NCBI GenBank assembly: GCA_002633005.1 | Contig: NMRA01000051.1 | Location: 1,144,713-1,208,712 of the forward strand | Reading direction: 5' to 3' | Length of the DNA stretch: 64,000 bases | Source: Phoronis australis | Taxonomy: Eukaryota; Phoronida; Phoronidae | Shown: positions 1-11,400 of the stretch, piece by piece | Layout of the letters: each line of letters starts with the position of its first letter | Position numbering within the stretch: the stretch's first letter is position 1 | Made by a program: the position numbers and the translations under genes | Notes under the pieces: generated by a model | The model's database searches: none | Told to the model about the DNA's origin: nothing | What the model saw: the letters and a program-made list of their open reading frames with translations, nothing else

Positions 1-912
1 TTTTTACTTCATAAGGTCATTCCTAGTCATGTTACTTATAGGGTTTAGAGTCTTGTCATCTTAGGTCAAGGGTTTATGTTTAGGTGTTGGGAATGACGTT
101 CGCCATTTACTATAAGGGCTCCACTCCTTTTCTTTAGGGAAGGGAGGAATGTAGTAAATGTCGACGTTAGTCTCGGCTGTGGCGTCTCTATGTTGTGATG
201 TCCTTTTCGTGTCAATGTTGGTCTTGGCCTGGTGCGACATCTAACGCCAGAAGAGCCCAGCCGAGGTCATACTCCGATCACGTGACGAGTCAACCATCGA
301 GACCACGTGACAAGATCGTCTGGGCCTTCTGGAGTTCGCTGCCGTCCTGTGCGGACGCAATGTGAGTATCCTCCAGACTTTGCTCTTGCACCGTGTTAAT
401 AGGCCCGAACCTGTGTGCCTTCTTGGCCAACCGACACCCATTATTACAACAGGAGCTTCACAGTCTCTAGTGCAGAGCCAGTAGAGACTGTCATGTGCCT
501 GTGGTCACTGTCTACCGAGTACGTAGCCTTGGTACAAAGCTGTATGTATATAAATTTTGACGACAGTCATCATACAGCTAGCTGGCTGGCTACCGAGTAC
601 GGTACCTTACGAGCAAGTGCAAAATTTGGTGCACGTCCAGTGCACCGCAGGTATCCATTGCGGTAACTCATTAAATCACCATTCAGCCCACATCGCATAG
701 AACTAGCACCAACGATAATAATTAACCAAATTACCTGGAAAGGGACTGAAAACTGCATCTTATCAATCGGCATGAGCATTTTGTGGGAGCAGCCATAGTC
801 ACCTTCCACACGCATGTCCGGATGTGGTTGACCGGAAATGCTCAAGTGCTCATCAACTACCAGCGACCACTGATAAATTATGTCATTTATTTCTAAATAA
901 AGCCAGTCAGTC
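1..912. other. Upstream and 5' region of KCTD9
   Basis: No coding exon recognised. 240-430 is more GC-rich than its surroundings, with several CpGs. A TATA-like stretch (GTATGTATATAAATTT) lies at about 542-557, some 360 nt before the start codon. A transcription start cannot be placed from sequence alone. Confidence 0.4.
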
Positions 913-966
913 ATGTCGTCTTTCAGGCGTGTGAGTGTATTTAGAAGTGGATATGTTGAAGGAAAG
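913..966 (+). CDS. KCTD9: KCTD9 exon 1 (start codon)
   Basis: ATG at 913 follows an in-frame TAA at 898-900. It encodes [18 protein letters not shown] and ends in phase 0 at donor GTAATC (967). This lines up with the family start (M-R-R-V-T-L-F-x-N-G-x-x-x-x-G-K) and joins exon 2 as [10 protein letters not shown]. It was found by similarity of pattern and is too short for ORF calling. The long antisense reading frame over it is treated as a shadow. Confidence 0.75.
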
Positions 967-3900
967 GTAATCGGAACCAGATTATCGTATTTTACTCTTA
1001 TTTCAATCTTGATTAAATTAGTCTTGTTTGGCATCTCCATAAATAACATTCAACATCGTCATCGTCATTGAGACATGTCATATCAAGTGACATTATATTC
1101 ATTATAACAAAAGTCAGTTGAGAGCCTCGCCCACTGAGCTGTCATCTACTCATTCATGATTACTCACTAGGTGTTACCAAATGGGAACTACAATGTAGTG
1201 AAATGTGCTTGGTCCCTGGTGTTAATATGGACATTAGGAATGCTAGTATTTCACCATACTAAAAAAACAATACAAGGGGTTATCTCCCTTTCCTCCCTTC
1301 TCACCAGCAACACTAGATCTTCTGGAAAATTTTCCTTAGTTTTGCAATCATAAGTGAGTATATATAACAGAATGACCTCACTCACCCCTTAGCACCCCTC
1401 TCCTTATAGTCAGGTACTTACTGAAAGCCGTGTCACTGTGATTCTGATTTTGCTCTTGTCTCTTGTTTTTTACAATTGTCTCTGTGTCATTGTTCTGTTT
1501 TGTCTTACTGCAGGTTTTTAGAGTGCCAGGAACTCTCGAAGAACTTCTGGAAGATATAAACTCCAAGCTGCGCATTCATGCAGATAAACTATACAATAGC
1601 CAGGGTGCTTTAGTTGATGATTTGACTCTTGTGAGGTGAAGATTGGTCAAAGATCATGACAATTCTTTTAAGTACCATAAAAGTTTGTTATTAGTTTTGA
1701 TATTGATTTTCTAACAGTGTGCTTTACCCTCCAAAATAAATAAGAGCTTTCCAGTTCAACACTCTGTCCTCCTCTTTTAATTTTCTCAATAAACAATGTC
1801 TACAGGCAGTCAGTTGATTTGATAATTAGTCCTCTTAGTTCAGACAAAGTTACATTTCCCTTTTGAAAGCACTTCTGGTGTTGTCTTGGCAGCCCTTGCT
1901 GTCGATATTCTACCCTTTCTTCTGCAATCCTTTCTTTGTTGAGACCATGTAGCCTGCTTTGTGTGCGAGTCTCCTCTCTTTCCAGACATGTTTCGAAGTC
2001 CCATTTATGGAAAAACCCACAAGCAGAGATTTCAGGCATTCATTGAGTAATAACAAGTATGAGTGTTGTTCCTGTACTATACCACCAGACCTCTGTGATT
2101 ATTATTTATTGATTCTACATTTTTTTATGTCATCCACTACATTTTCCAGTGAATGTCCCACTCGTAATCATTTTATGTGTGAAATTATTAATTTTGCTAT
2201 AAACTCATCTTCTAGTGAAAACTTAACTATGGACTTAGACCAGTTTTCTACTGTATCTCTTCATACGTTGTAGCCAAAAGTACGTTGAAGACATAAAATT
2301 TTTGATTTAGACCCCTTACAACAAAAAGTTGGTCTCAATTTTTAAATTTTTTTTGTGACTTGTCCCAACTTATTCCTTATTCAAATGAGAAGTGATTTTT
2401 GAGAATTAATGTCTTGTTATTTCTTGAGATATGCTGGATGATTAACTTGGCAGGCCATGACAAGTCAAATTGTGGAGCCTTGTATCTAGGAATAATGAAC
2501 TGTTATTTATTTCGAAGTCTCTATTGTGACCAAGGAACAATTTCGAGCAATCTCATAGTGAGATGTTTTCTAAATCAAAAATTGTTTTTCTGTAACAGAG
2601 GGGGTGGTTTATAGCCACTTTAAAACATATTCTGTAATTTATTGTTTCAGAGACAGTGACATTCTTCATGCCTCTGAACCAAACTGTGATATCATGGCCA
2701 GTACTGACTTGAATAGTTGCGAGACCAGCGCACATTCCATTACCCTTAATTCCCTGTCCAAGCCTTCCACGTGTTCCCAATTGGCCCAGGACAGTTGGGC
2801 CACACTCAACGTTGGTGGGACATACTTCACCACCACAGTCAACACTCTGGTTATGAAAGAACCCACCAGTATGTTAGCACGCATGTTCTCTCCCACAGCC
2901 AATGGTGAGTTTGTAAAGATTGCTCGTACCATCATCTTCATTGACATATTTCGTTACTTCCAGTAGCAATGTTTCAGTGCATCATTTAGTCAAAAGCAAA
3001 CAATTGGAATTTTAATTAAATACGTCACTTATCATACCTCATCAGCTCGCCAGAAGCCGCAGTGGAAAGTAGTTATTGAGAGACTGAGGCATGCTTGTGG
3101 ACTAGCTTGTTTCAGATGCTCTTTTTGCACTGACTATTTTTTTCCAGGTAACAGCTGGTCCAGCAGAGTTGACCATAAAGGGGCTTACCTCATTGACCGC
3201 AGTCCACGCTACTTTGAACCAATTCTCAACTATCTCCGACATGGTGAAATCATCATTGACAAGAATGTCAATGTTCAAGGTAGGTTATAAACCATGAAGG
3301 ACATTTAGAAAGTTACAATTTCAATAAAAATCGCAAAACTTGTGATTGTTGAGACTTATGCTCAGTTTCCTGTGAATATATGCACCATTTTTGAAGGTCA
3401 CTCTGGCTGAATGAGTGTGTGCAAAATCGCTTGATGAACAATGATCATTGATCTGTTACAGGTGTCCTAGAAGAGGCCAAGTTCTTTGGTATGACTGGTC
3501 TGGTTGATGTTCTGGAGGCTATGGTGGATAAAGACATGCCTCCTTCGGATGACACCCCGATCACACGCAGGGAACTTACCCTGGCACTCATGTCTACATC
3601 TGTGTCTACAGAACTTAGATGTCAGGTAGAAAAGAAAATCCTTCAGGAGGGTTGGGGTTCATTGGGCCTGTTGATGATTTCGTTTCTGCATCATTCGTGG
3701 CTCAATGTGCTTCACCTTTACCAGGACCAGATGTTGATACTCAGTTGTACAGCTGACAATGCAGTATCTAGTCCTCATTCTAGGACACAGCAATATGGCA
3801 GCTGTTGTCTTGAAATGAAGTCACGGCTCTAGTAGACAGCCTGCCAAGCTAACCACTGAGCCACAGATGCTGTTTTAGATGTCCAGTAGATTACTACGTA

Positions 3901-4278
3901 ATGCATGGATTAGGTTAGGTGTCTCGCTCAGAATTCAGCACATTAAATTATTTCTGTTTTAAAGTAAAATAAGTGGTTGATTGTACACATTACGTAAGTA
4001 ATTGGACAGAATTCTGTTTTTCTCTCATGGCGTACAGTGGCTCCTCCTTTCTGTTACTCCGTTGGTGAATTTCGATCGCACTGTGTCGTCATGATTGGAA
4101 ATTCCACTATGGTCAGAAATCATTACGGAATTTTCGTTCGTTTTGTCTGATCATTTTTGGAGTGCTCTGTACATGTTTTAATACTGTTTTATTTCACTAA
4201 TTAATTTTTGTCATGCATGCTTACATAGTTTTCTCTGGTGTCTCAGTATCAGAGGGCTAGTGATGGTGTACCAATTAG

Positions 4279-4326
<48 letters not shown>

Positions 4327-7300
4327 ACGTGTGCACGTGTGTGCACGTTCACGTGTGTGCTCATTCATTCGTGCATAATATCTAATGTCTTTCTTCTACA
4401 TTGTCAGGGATTAAACTTCTCCGGTGCTAATCTGTCCAAGCTGGATCTCAGGCAGATCAACTTCAAGTATGCCAACTTCACTGGTGTTAACCTGTCTGGG
4501 GCCAATCTGTCGCACTGCAACTTTGAGAGGGCGGATTTGTCACATGCCAACCTTGATGTGAGTACACAGTGAATGTACATAAAGTAGATATCGAGACACA
4601 TCGTTGTATTGCTTGACCCGATAATGTCGCCATGGTGGCTTTTTGAGTGGACATTGATTTCACCAAGTGCTGTATGTATTTGGTATTGGTGGATTTTGAA
4701 GTGAGGAATATATTGTATGTGGCTCTGGTAATGGCATTTTTGTTGCCGCACCTCAACAAAACCCATGACATCATGTCTCAGCCATTGTTGGCAGATTGGT
4801 TATGATGTTTTTATAGATGAAGTTGCAGACGAGGTGATTTGGTTTGGAATTCAAAAGGATTACACTCCTGCTAATTAGTGAGTTTTGATGGCATTAAGAG
4901 CTCTCAAAGAAATAAAGTTATAAAGAGACAATGTAGCTTAGAGGTTCGAGCTAAAGACTCCTGGTTGGGAGAACATGCTTCAAATGTTAGCTTACACTGG
5001 CAGACTATTCTAGCTAGCATTGCACATTGGTGTCTTCTACTCGTCTGTGCTCAGTATTAATTGTGAATGTTGGCAAGGGGATGACTAAGAACTTGGATAT
5101 AATGCGAAAGCAATTTCTAGGGGTGTGTTCATATTTGATATAACTAGAAGCATCATGAGTTAAGTACAGATATATATTTACTGTTTGAATAGAGAAATCA
5201 GTTGAAGTTCAGTTCAGAGAAAGTACAAACAACAGAATGCCATAGCTGCTGGTTGATGTTTATTTTGAACTCGTGATGATGCATGAAGAACATTATCGCT
5301 GTTCTGGCTGAGAAATGCATTTTTTGGAATATTGTTGAATCCTATAGTATAGAATTTTGATGTTAATAACTTTGACCAGAGCTATAAAACAATAGAATCT
5401 GTTGTATTTTTTGTTATTTTATTACACTTCGGCATTTCTCTCCATTGCTTGCCAGAAGTTTGCTGAAATCAAGACCAATGACTTTATACGTTAAATACAC
5501 TTTAATTAGTCTGCCATGTATTGAAGGGGATTTAGCTCAACCAGCTGGGTATTTGACTGGGACTACCAATGTTCTAGTTTCAATTCCACACTGGGACTAA
5601 TCCTAGAAAAAGAGTATTCTCACCGATAATATTATGTCTGACACTTTAACAAAGCGAAACATCATCTTTTATACTAATCTATTTTGTGATTGTGGTTATT
5701 TCCAAATTTTCAATATAACTGTGGCCAGAGTGTGATGTCATTAAGAGCACTGTTTGTCAAATTTTGGAGCTTTGGTGGTGTCTGTAGCAAGATGTGTGTT
5801 GGTGTTGCTATGGTGTAACTGTATGTTACTGTTGCCAGGGTGCTAACTTGCTGGGAGTGAAGATGCTGTGTGCACACTTGGAGGGCACCTCACTGGTGGG
5901 GTGCAACTTTGAGGACCCGGCAGGCAGTAGAGCCAATATGGAAGGTAAAGTGTAGGACACTACGTCTCCAAAACACTTTGTCTTTTATGTTCGTATTATA
6001 GCCAGTTATCAAGTCCATTTTGTAGGTGTATTTTTGTTGCGAGTTGTCGTCAGGGTTTAGTCGACGTGCAGATTTTTATTTCATCCAAGCAATAATAATT
6101 AGACGTTAGCCCTCACTGAGCAACCTTTGCCTGTCAGAGACTTAATTGCTGGTTGTAGTCAAAGGAACTCATCAACCATATGATTACGAAAACTCACTGT
6201 TGAAATAAACCGAAACTTCAGCTGATCAATCGATTTATTAATTAATCTGATACCGAAAATGCCTGCACTTCTTGCTGAGAACTTTTTTTCTGGGTGTGGG
6301 TTGTGTTCTCTGAATTCAGCTCCAAATTATTTTTGATATTATTTTAGTGCGACTTTTGTGTACTAAAGTGCAATGTGGTTTATATGGATTGATGGCCCCA
6401 GCATTAAAGCTCTAAGTTCGAGTCTGGACTCGAAATTTTAACTTGAATTGGAAATTAGGGGTCGTAAAATATCCACTTAGACTAGAAACTTGAATGGGTA
6501 ACCCATAATATAACCTATCACGTCTTGAGTTCATACGAAGTAGAACAGAAAGTGTCAAAATTTATTGGAGTTGAATTCGGAGATTAGGTCCTTAGCCTCG
6601 ATATGTCATTCTCTCAATTCTTAGCTAAAATTGAAACATTCTAGGTAGACCATGTGTGGAATTTGAAAGACCTTAGTGTCTGCCGCCTCGCTTAATTCTT
6701 TCACTCATTGTGCGCATTTTGTAACAGAGGCGTTAACCATTGTTAAATAATCTTAAGTGTTTTCAATTTTTAACTGCCGCTTTGTTTTACAGGTGCAATA
6801 ATGAAGAATGTGAACTTGGAAGGAAGTCACATGGCTAGTGTCAATTTAAGGGTAGCTACGTTAAAGAATAGCAACCTGCAGAACTGTGATCTAAGGGGAG
6901 CTGTACTGGCAGGGGCTGATCTAGAGGTGAGTGGGGGACTACTATGAGTAACTTAACTGAGGGGTATTGTACCAGCAAGGGCAGATTTAAAGGTGAATGG
7001 GGAAGTACTGTTACACGTAACTATTTACTGAGGGGGCTGTACCAGCATGGATGATCTAGTGGTGATACTATTGGGGTAAAGTAACCATTTATTGAGGGAT
7101 ACTGTACCAGTGTGGTCTAATCTAAAGGTTAATGGCGGACTATGATGGGTAATCATTTACTTGTGAGGGCTGAACAACCAAGAGCTGATTTAGAGCTTAG
7201 TGGAAGGACTTACTTATAGCTACTTACTGGATTGTTGTGAGTATACGGTGTTTTCTCTAACAGTTTGTACACTAATGTACAAACAGTTTTTCCATTGAGA

Positions 7301-9057
7301 ACTTCGTGTTCCAATTAATAGAGACTGGCTGTATGAACGATTAGAGAATGAAATCATGTGATCGAATTATTAGAGATAAAGATTGATGATAACAATGATT
7401 TCAGCAACGGCCTCCAAAACAGTGGTTTGGCAATGTGAATTATATCACAAGTAATAAAGTGTTGTCCTGGATTATGGATTACTTCAAAATATAATACTTA
7501 AACGCTTGGTCGCTTTGTTTTTTTCCCATTTTCGCAAACTTCAAAAATCCTGTCGGCTTCAATACCTCCGTCTGCCACACTAAGTTTCTGACTGCAGTGC
7601 ACTAGACAAAACATGTGTTTGAAAAAAGCCAAAGACATGTGACATAACTCACGAAAGGTGTCAAATTCTCCGTATTTTGTTGAAATTTCCCCGGTTTTGG
7701 ACCAATAGTCCCAATTTTCTCAAAATCTAGTTGCCGGGTTATCGAGGATGTGTTGCGGCCAAAAGGACAGTGTCCCTCACTGGGTTCGTGTAATTTGCTG
7801 CCGCTCAATTTCAGATTTCAAAGGTTGGCAATATGTTTGTGTATCATCTTGAAGTAATAAAAAATGCAAGTAAAATTTTGTTTTTCGCATATTGCATCTC
7901 AGTCAAACTTGCGTTACCAGATTTCACCAATATTGCTGGCGGCTCTTTAGAAATATATATTTTTGATAACTGTACGCACAAGCATGAATTTTCTCAGGGT
8001 CAAACAGAACTGTTGTGTACCCTGGCACTTAATTGAAATTTCTCAAAAGTTAAAGGGGTGCATGTTTCACGTAATGGCAAATAAGTGGCGCTGGGCGGTC
8101 GAGATGAGGCACCTGAACTAAACCTTACGTTGACAATTCATTGGGTCACAGAGTCTCGAACCTTAAACATCCCAAACACAAAAAGAAACATCTGAACTTA
8201 GTTTCTCAAACATTTATTTCGTCAAACAGCTAATTAATTACTCTCTGACTCAGGACTTTACAGGTAGCATGCGTGCAGTTCTACTCATGTCACATGACTG
8301 TAAACATAAATTTAATTTATACTGTAACCACTGGAACACGTGAAGCTTGCACGTGCTCACTTCTGCACTGTTGCCATGTGAGAATAGCTGTAATCCAACC
8401 GGAGCGCTGCATGGTCGTTGCTCGTCTGCACTCTACAGCACTAACAAGACCACGGAATGTCACGGTACTATTACTCCGCAATTTTTAAAAATTTTTTGTG
8501 TAATACTATTCTGAGGGTAACAGAACCTTTGTTGGGAAAATCCATGGTTATGACATTTTATCACCATTTTACTGCCATTTCATTAATATCCAAAAGCATG
8601 TACAAATTATTGTTTCAGACGGTTATATTTGTATGAATTATTTTTGCTTCAGACACCTCTTGTACATGTATGAACTATTAGAGACGTCTCATTTCAAGGG
8701 AGGTGTACGGACTATTAGAGTGTATGAACTGTTAGAAAAATCACTGTATGCACAATCTAACTCGAGCTGACTCGCAAAAATTCATTGGGATTTGTGGTTA
8801 GCTTATCTAGTTTTGCTGGCATAGTAATAGCACCCAGTGATGATAGTCATTCTATTTTATTAGTTAGTAGTTAATTTCCATTCTCTTGCTTAGCAATATC
8901 TGGGAAATCAATTATAATCCGACCGTGGTTTCCATTCCAGAACTGTGACCTTTCTGGATGTGACCTGCAGGAGGCCAACTTGCGAGGCGCCAACCTCAAG
9001 GGGGCCATGTTTGAATTGATGCTTAACCCTCTGCACATGTCGCAAACTGTCAGATAG
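913..9057 (+). CDS. KCTD9: KCTD9 orthologue, BTB and pentapeptide-repeat protein (9 exons, complete)
   Basis: Coding exons: 913-966, 1514-1635, 2651-2904, 3148-3279, 3462-3625, 4408-4557, 5839-5944, 6793-6926, 8941-9057. They sum to 1233 nt (410 aa plus stop; human KCTD9 is about 389) and every phase closes. Seen: an N-terminal ubiquitin-like/KHA-type stretch (aa ~5-65, [10 protein letters not shown]), a low-complexity linker (~70-105), a BTB/T1 domain (~108-205, [38 protein letters not shown]), then pentapeptide repeats (~243-395, e.g. [33 protein letters not shown]), ending PLHMSQTVR as in the vertebrate protein. Known of the family: KCTD proteins oligomerise through BTB, and several act as substrate adaptors of cullin-3 ubiquitin ligases; the pentapeptide domain forms a right-handed beta helix. 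An in-frame TAA at 898-900 supports the start at 913. It lies tail to tail with STK32. Very sure of identity; exon 1 is the least certain exon. Confidence 0.95.
1514..1635 (+). CDS. KCTD9: KCTD9 exon 2 (ubiquitin-like/KHA-type domain)
   Basis: Acceptor ...TTACTGCAG ends at 1513; donor GTGAAG starts at 1636. It encodes [19 protein letters not shown] through DDLTLVR, matching the KCTD9 N-terminal domain (GTLSDLL... LIDDIALIR in human). It exits in phase 2. Confidence 0.9.
2320..2635 (+). repeat. Dispersed repeat family 1, copy in KCTD9 intron 2
   Basis: Shares, in order, the motifs TTCCTTA-TCAAATGAGAAGTGAT, CATGACAAGTCAA, AAGGAACA and GGTGGTTTATAGCCACTTTAA with copies at about 11090-11390 (+), 15230-15480 (-), 26300-26560 (+) and 62340-62620 (-). 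It ends about 15 nt before the exon 3 acceptor. Class unknown; no coding sequence. Confidence 0.6.
2651..2904 (+). CDS. KCTD9: KCTD9 exon 3 (linker and start of BTB)
   Basis: Acceptor ATTGTTTCAG ends at 2650; donor GTGAGT starts at 2905. It encodes [11 protein letters not shown], a Ser/Thr-rich linker, then [14 protein letters not shown] and [14 protein letters not shown]. The linker is longer than in vertebrates and accounts for most of the extra length of the protein. Confidence 0.95.
3148..3279 (+). CDS. KCTD9: KCTD9 exon 4 (BTB core)
   Basis: Acceptor TTTTTTTCCAG ends at 3147; donor GTAGGT starts at 3280. It encodes [19 protein letters not shown], then [16 protein letters not shown], the central BTB/T1 signature. 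Phase 1 at both ends. Confidence 0.95.
3462..3625 (+). CDS. KCTD9: KCTD9 exon 5 (end of BTB and linker)
   Basis: Acceptor ATCTGTTACAG ends at 3461; donor GTAGAA starts at 3626. It encodes [20 protein letters not shown], then [11 protein letters not shown] and ELRCQ. It exits in phase 0. Confidence 0.95.
3800..3875 (-). repeat. tRNA-like SINE fragment
   Basis: The - strand carries TGGCTCAGTGGTTAGC (3848-3863), a good RNA polymerase III box A with D-loop. It is probably the head of a tRNA-derived SINE. No convincing functional tRNA fold. Confidence 0.4.
4278..4360. repeat. (TG)n microsatellite in KCTD9 intron 5
   Basis: An uninterrupted GT/TG run from about 4279 to 4325 decays into GTGCACGTGTG repeats to about 4360. 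It lies about 50-130 nt upstream of the exon 6 acceptor (4407). Confidence 0.95.
4408..4557 (+). CDS. KCTD9: KCTD9 exon 6 (pentapeptide repeats)
   Basis: Acceptor TACATTGTCAG ends at 4407; donor GTGAGT starts at 4558. It encodes [19 protein letters not shown], then [20 protein letters not shown] and ADLSHANLD: about ten A(D/N)LXX units in register. Confidence 0.96.
5526..5602 (+). repeat. tRNA-like SINE head or tRNA pseudogene in KCTD9 intron 6
   Basis: A box-A-like TTTAGCTCAACCAGCTGGG at about 5531-5549 and a degenerate box B AGTTTCAATTCC at 5576-5587 are spaced about as in a tRNA. The 5' GGGGATT and 3' AATCC could pair as an acceptor stem. The degraded T arm argues against an active tRNA. 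Confidence 0.45.
5839..5944 (+). CDS. KCTD9: KCTD9 exon 7 (pentapeptide repeats)
   Basis: Acceptor CTGTTGCCAG ends at 5838; donor GTAAAG starts at 5945. It encodes [16 protein letters not shown], then [20 protein letters not shown], close to vertebrate GVKMLCSNAEG...CNFEDPSG. It exits in phase 1. Confidence 0.95.
6385..6440 (+). repeat. tRNA-like SINE fragment in KCTD9 intron 7
   Basis: TAAGTTCGAGTCTGGACTC (about 6413-6431) resembles box B and a T arm (GGTTCGANTCC) with GCTCTAAG before it. Box A is weak. Confidence 0.3.
6793..6926 (+). CDS. KCTD9: KCTD9 exon 8 (pentapeptide repeats)
   Basis: Acceptor TGTTTTACAG ends at 6792; donor GTGAGT starts at 6927. It encodes [19 protein letters not shown], then [20 protein letters not shown] and GADLE. 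Phase 0 out. Confidence 0.95.
7246..8746. mobile_element. 1.5-kb TA-flanked inverted-repeat element in KCTD9 intron 8
   Basis: Left end CGGTGTTTTCTCTAACAGTT and right end (reverse complement) CAGTGATTTTTCTAACAGTT form imperfect terminal inverted repeats of about 28 bp. A TA dinucleotide lies on each side (7244-7245 and 8747-8748), as after Tc1/mariner-type insertion. The motif TGTATGAAC-(T/G)-(A/G)-TTAGA recurs just inside both ends (about 7255, 7330, 8664, 8704, 8720). No transposase reading frame is seen, so it is non-autonomous or decayed. Confidence 0.65.
8941..9057 (+). CDS. KCTD9: KCTD9 exon 9 (terminal exon, stop)
   Basis: Acceptor TTTCCATTCCAG ends at 8940; stop TAG at 9055-9057. It encodes [20 protein letters not shown], then [18 protein letters not shown], the near-invariant KCTD9 C-terminus. 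Confidence 0.97.
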   Translation, partial: NCDLSGCDLQEANLRGANLKGAMFELMLNPLHMSQTVR

Positions 9058-9562
9058 TCAGCGGTGTTGAGGAAATATGGAACTTCTGATATCATGATTT
9101 TGCATATCAAACCCTGCCGATTTTCGATCCGAAGAAATATCAGGTTTTTAAAAAATCTACTGTATGTATTATCTAAACTGTATTTGTGACAGTTTTTTTG
9201 TGGATTGTGTGAGAAATCCAGAAGTTGGTATATTGGAGTTGTCTTGTGTAGCAGTGATGGGTTATTGTTCAACTGTTGTTCTGCTGCGAGTAAGCTTCAT
9301 CAATGTTTTACAATTGATATGCCATTATATTTAGGTAAAATAATGGGCTGAAACCCCATCTCTGTGCCATGTTATACAGAAAATCAAAGTAACTATTAAG
9401 TATTTAGGGAATGGAAATGCTTTGAAGGTTCTGTTTATTGGTTGCCAGTCGAGTGACTGAAGTGGAAGTAAACTTTGCTCATAAGTTAATGAAAAGATAC
9501 TATTGTCATCAGGTTAAAAATAAGTGCTTTTGTTTTGTCACAGGATTTTAGTTGAAGAACCA

Positions 9563-9568
9563 AATAAA
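9563..9568 (+). terminator. Candidate polyadenylation signal of KCTD9
   Basis: AATAAA at 9563-9568 is the first clear canonical hexamer I see after the stop, giving a 3' UTR of about 0.5 kb. Position and hexamer only; unconfirmed. Confidence 0.45.
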
Positions 9569-11029
9569 CATGCACATTCTAGTCTAATCCTTGTACACAA
9601 TTGAATAATTCCATGCTAATGGACTAAAACACATTTGTGCAATCATAGTCTAGTACATGGTCTGCCAACTCTCTATTTTTTCAATGGACAAAATCTGTGG
9701 TTGTACGCACAAGGCATGAGCAACACTATTGGCTGGGAGGTCTTCTGCTACTAACCAGAAAGTGGCGCCTCTTCTGGGAATTCCATATGAAAATATCGGA
9801 GTTGCAAACCTGTCGTCTACAATATAGGTACAATATATAGTAAACATTGTCTAGTTTAGGCACAATGTTTGTGGACAAGTGGAATTTCATTTTTGTCAAA
9901 TTTCTCATAACTTTTCAGGAAATTTTGCTGTTTTGGTACCATGTGTATGTCAGACGTGTCAGCAAACATTTGGTAAAATGTGACCATTTGTAGCAACGTT
10001 TTAAAGAATTCAAATGACAACTTCTGATATTATTTTTGTCCCAAATTGAAGACTTTTACCAAAATATGATGTTGAGGGTTTCAAGCTATGTCTAAATCTT
10101 TGTGCTTCTAGTAAAAAGATTTTGATACATTTGGACACATCTAAATATACTTTAGTCTTTCAGACTCACCACTTTTGAATTCATTTGCTGCTCGAAAATC
10201 ATTCACGCCATGTTTCCACCCAAAGTGATATTTTCTAAAGAAGACCTTGCAGGATGTTGACATGAAGCTGGTCAGTGAAATAAAAAAAACCTAAAATGTC
10301 CGATAGCCCCAAGCTTCAACTGATGTAAGATGTCCTTGTACAAGAAATTTCAGTCTCTACACATTTGTTAACTAAAGATTTATAATTGGCCTATTTTGGG
10401 TAATCTCCATCAATGGTTCAAAAATTAACCTTTCAGTAGTATTTTGCTGTGAATCCTGAAAATTTCCAAATTTGGCTTTCTTTGGAACATCTCAGAAATG
10501 GCTGGTCAAATTCACGTGAAGCTTTCAGATACTTTGATTTTTGCACAGTTCTTCAAAATGCTTTTTTTGAAAACACATTGCCTGAAATTTGAGAAATATG
10601 ATTAATGTCAAAATTACCCTTGCCCCACGTTTCAGAATGAAGACAATCTTTGTGGGAGATTCTGTTTCCCGAATTCTAGAGACTGTCCCAAACTGGAGAA
10701 TTTTTACTGTTATAGTAATTTGAACAATCATCCTTGAATAAAGATTAGTACACAAAAATTCTGAGCAAATCAAAAATTAAACTTTATTAAACAGACAAGT
10801 TTTCATTGCACTTTTTACAATAAAGACACCATTAATTAGATACATGGACACTGGTTTTCATAAAAAATCGGCAATTACTTCATTGTCAAATCAGAGAAAT
10901 TTACAAGCAAAATTTTCCAATAATTCCATGTTAGCTGTGCTCTGATTTTGAAGACTATTCTCAATAATAACACCCATGAAACACGTCTTCCACAGGTGTA
11001 ATATTTTATTACAAAAACTCCAGTGTCAT

Positions 11030-11400
11030 AATATGGAAGATGCTATGTTATTGCTGCTGTGACGTCTTGCTTTGCACAACAGAAGGTTTAAGTGTATAAC
11101 CCCACATTCCATCCAAGAAGGGAACCCAATTTGTTCCTTACTCAGATGAGCAGTGATTCTGGGCTTGCAAAGAGCAGAGTTCATAATTCCTAAAGATCTT
11201 CTTAGGCATAAATTTGGCATGAAAAGCCAACTTGCACAGCCCGACTATAACAAATTGTCAGCTCTTTGGAAGCCCTGAAATTGCCTTCAGTTTGGCAAAA
11301 TTATAAAACCATTTTCTTTATTATGAGTGGACATCGAAGTCAAAAGTTGTTTTTGTGACGGATGGTAAGTTTATGTTTATAGCCTCTTTTAATTAAAAAA
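11030..11400 (+). repeat. Dispersed repeat family 1, copy 2
   Basis: Contains TTGTTCCTTACTCAGATGAG, then GCAGTGATTCTGGGCTTGCAAAGAGC-type sequence and TTTTTGTGACGGATGGTAAG, matching the family copies at 2320-2635 and 26290-26560. Confidence 0.55.

Noticed and set aside
570-1049. 159-codon - strand reading frame as a gene
   Set aside because: It lies antisense to KCTD9 exon 1, matches no family I know, and its second half is ordinary intergenic sequence. The + strand exon explains the openness better.
4404-4774. - strand frames opposite KCTD9 exon 6
   Set aside because: Antisense shadows of the pentapeptide repeat coding sequence (the regular ANL/ADL codons keep the opposite strand open).
5526-5602. 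Functional tRNA gene
   Set aside because: T arm and box B are degraded (AGTTTCAATTCC) and no clean anticodon stem forms; better read as a SINE or pseudogene.
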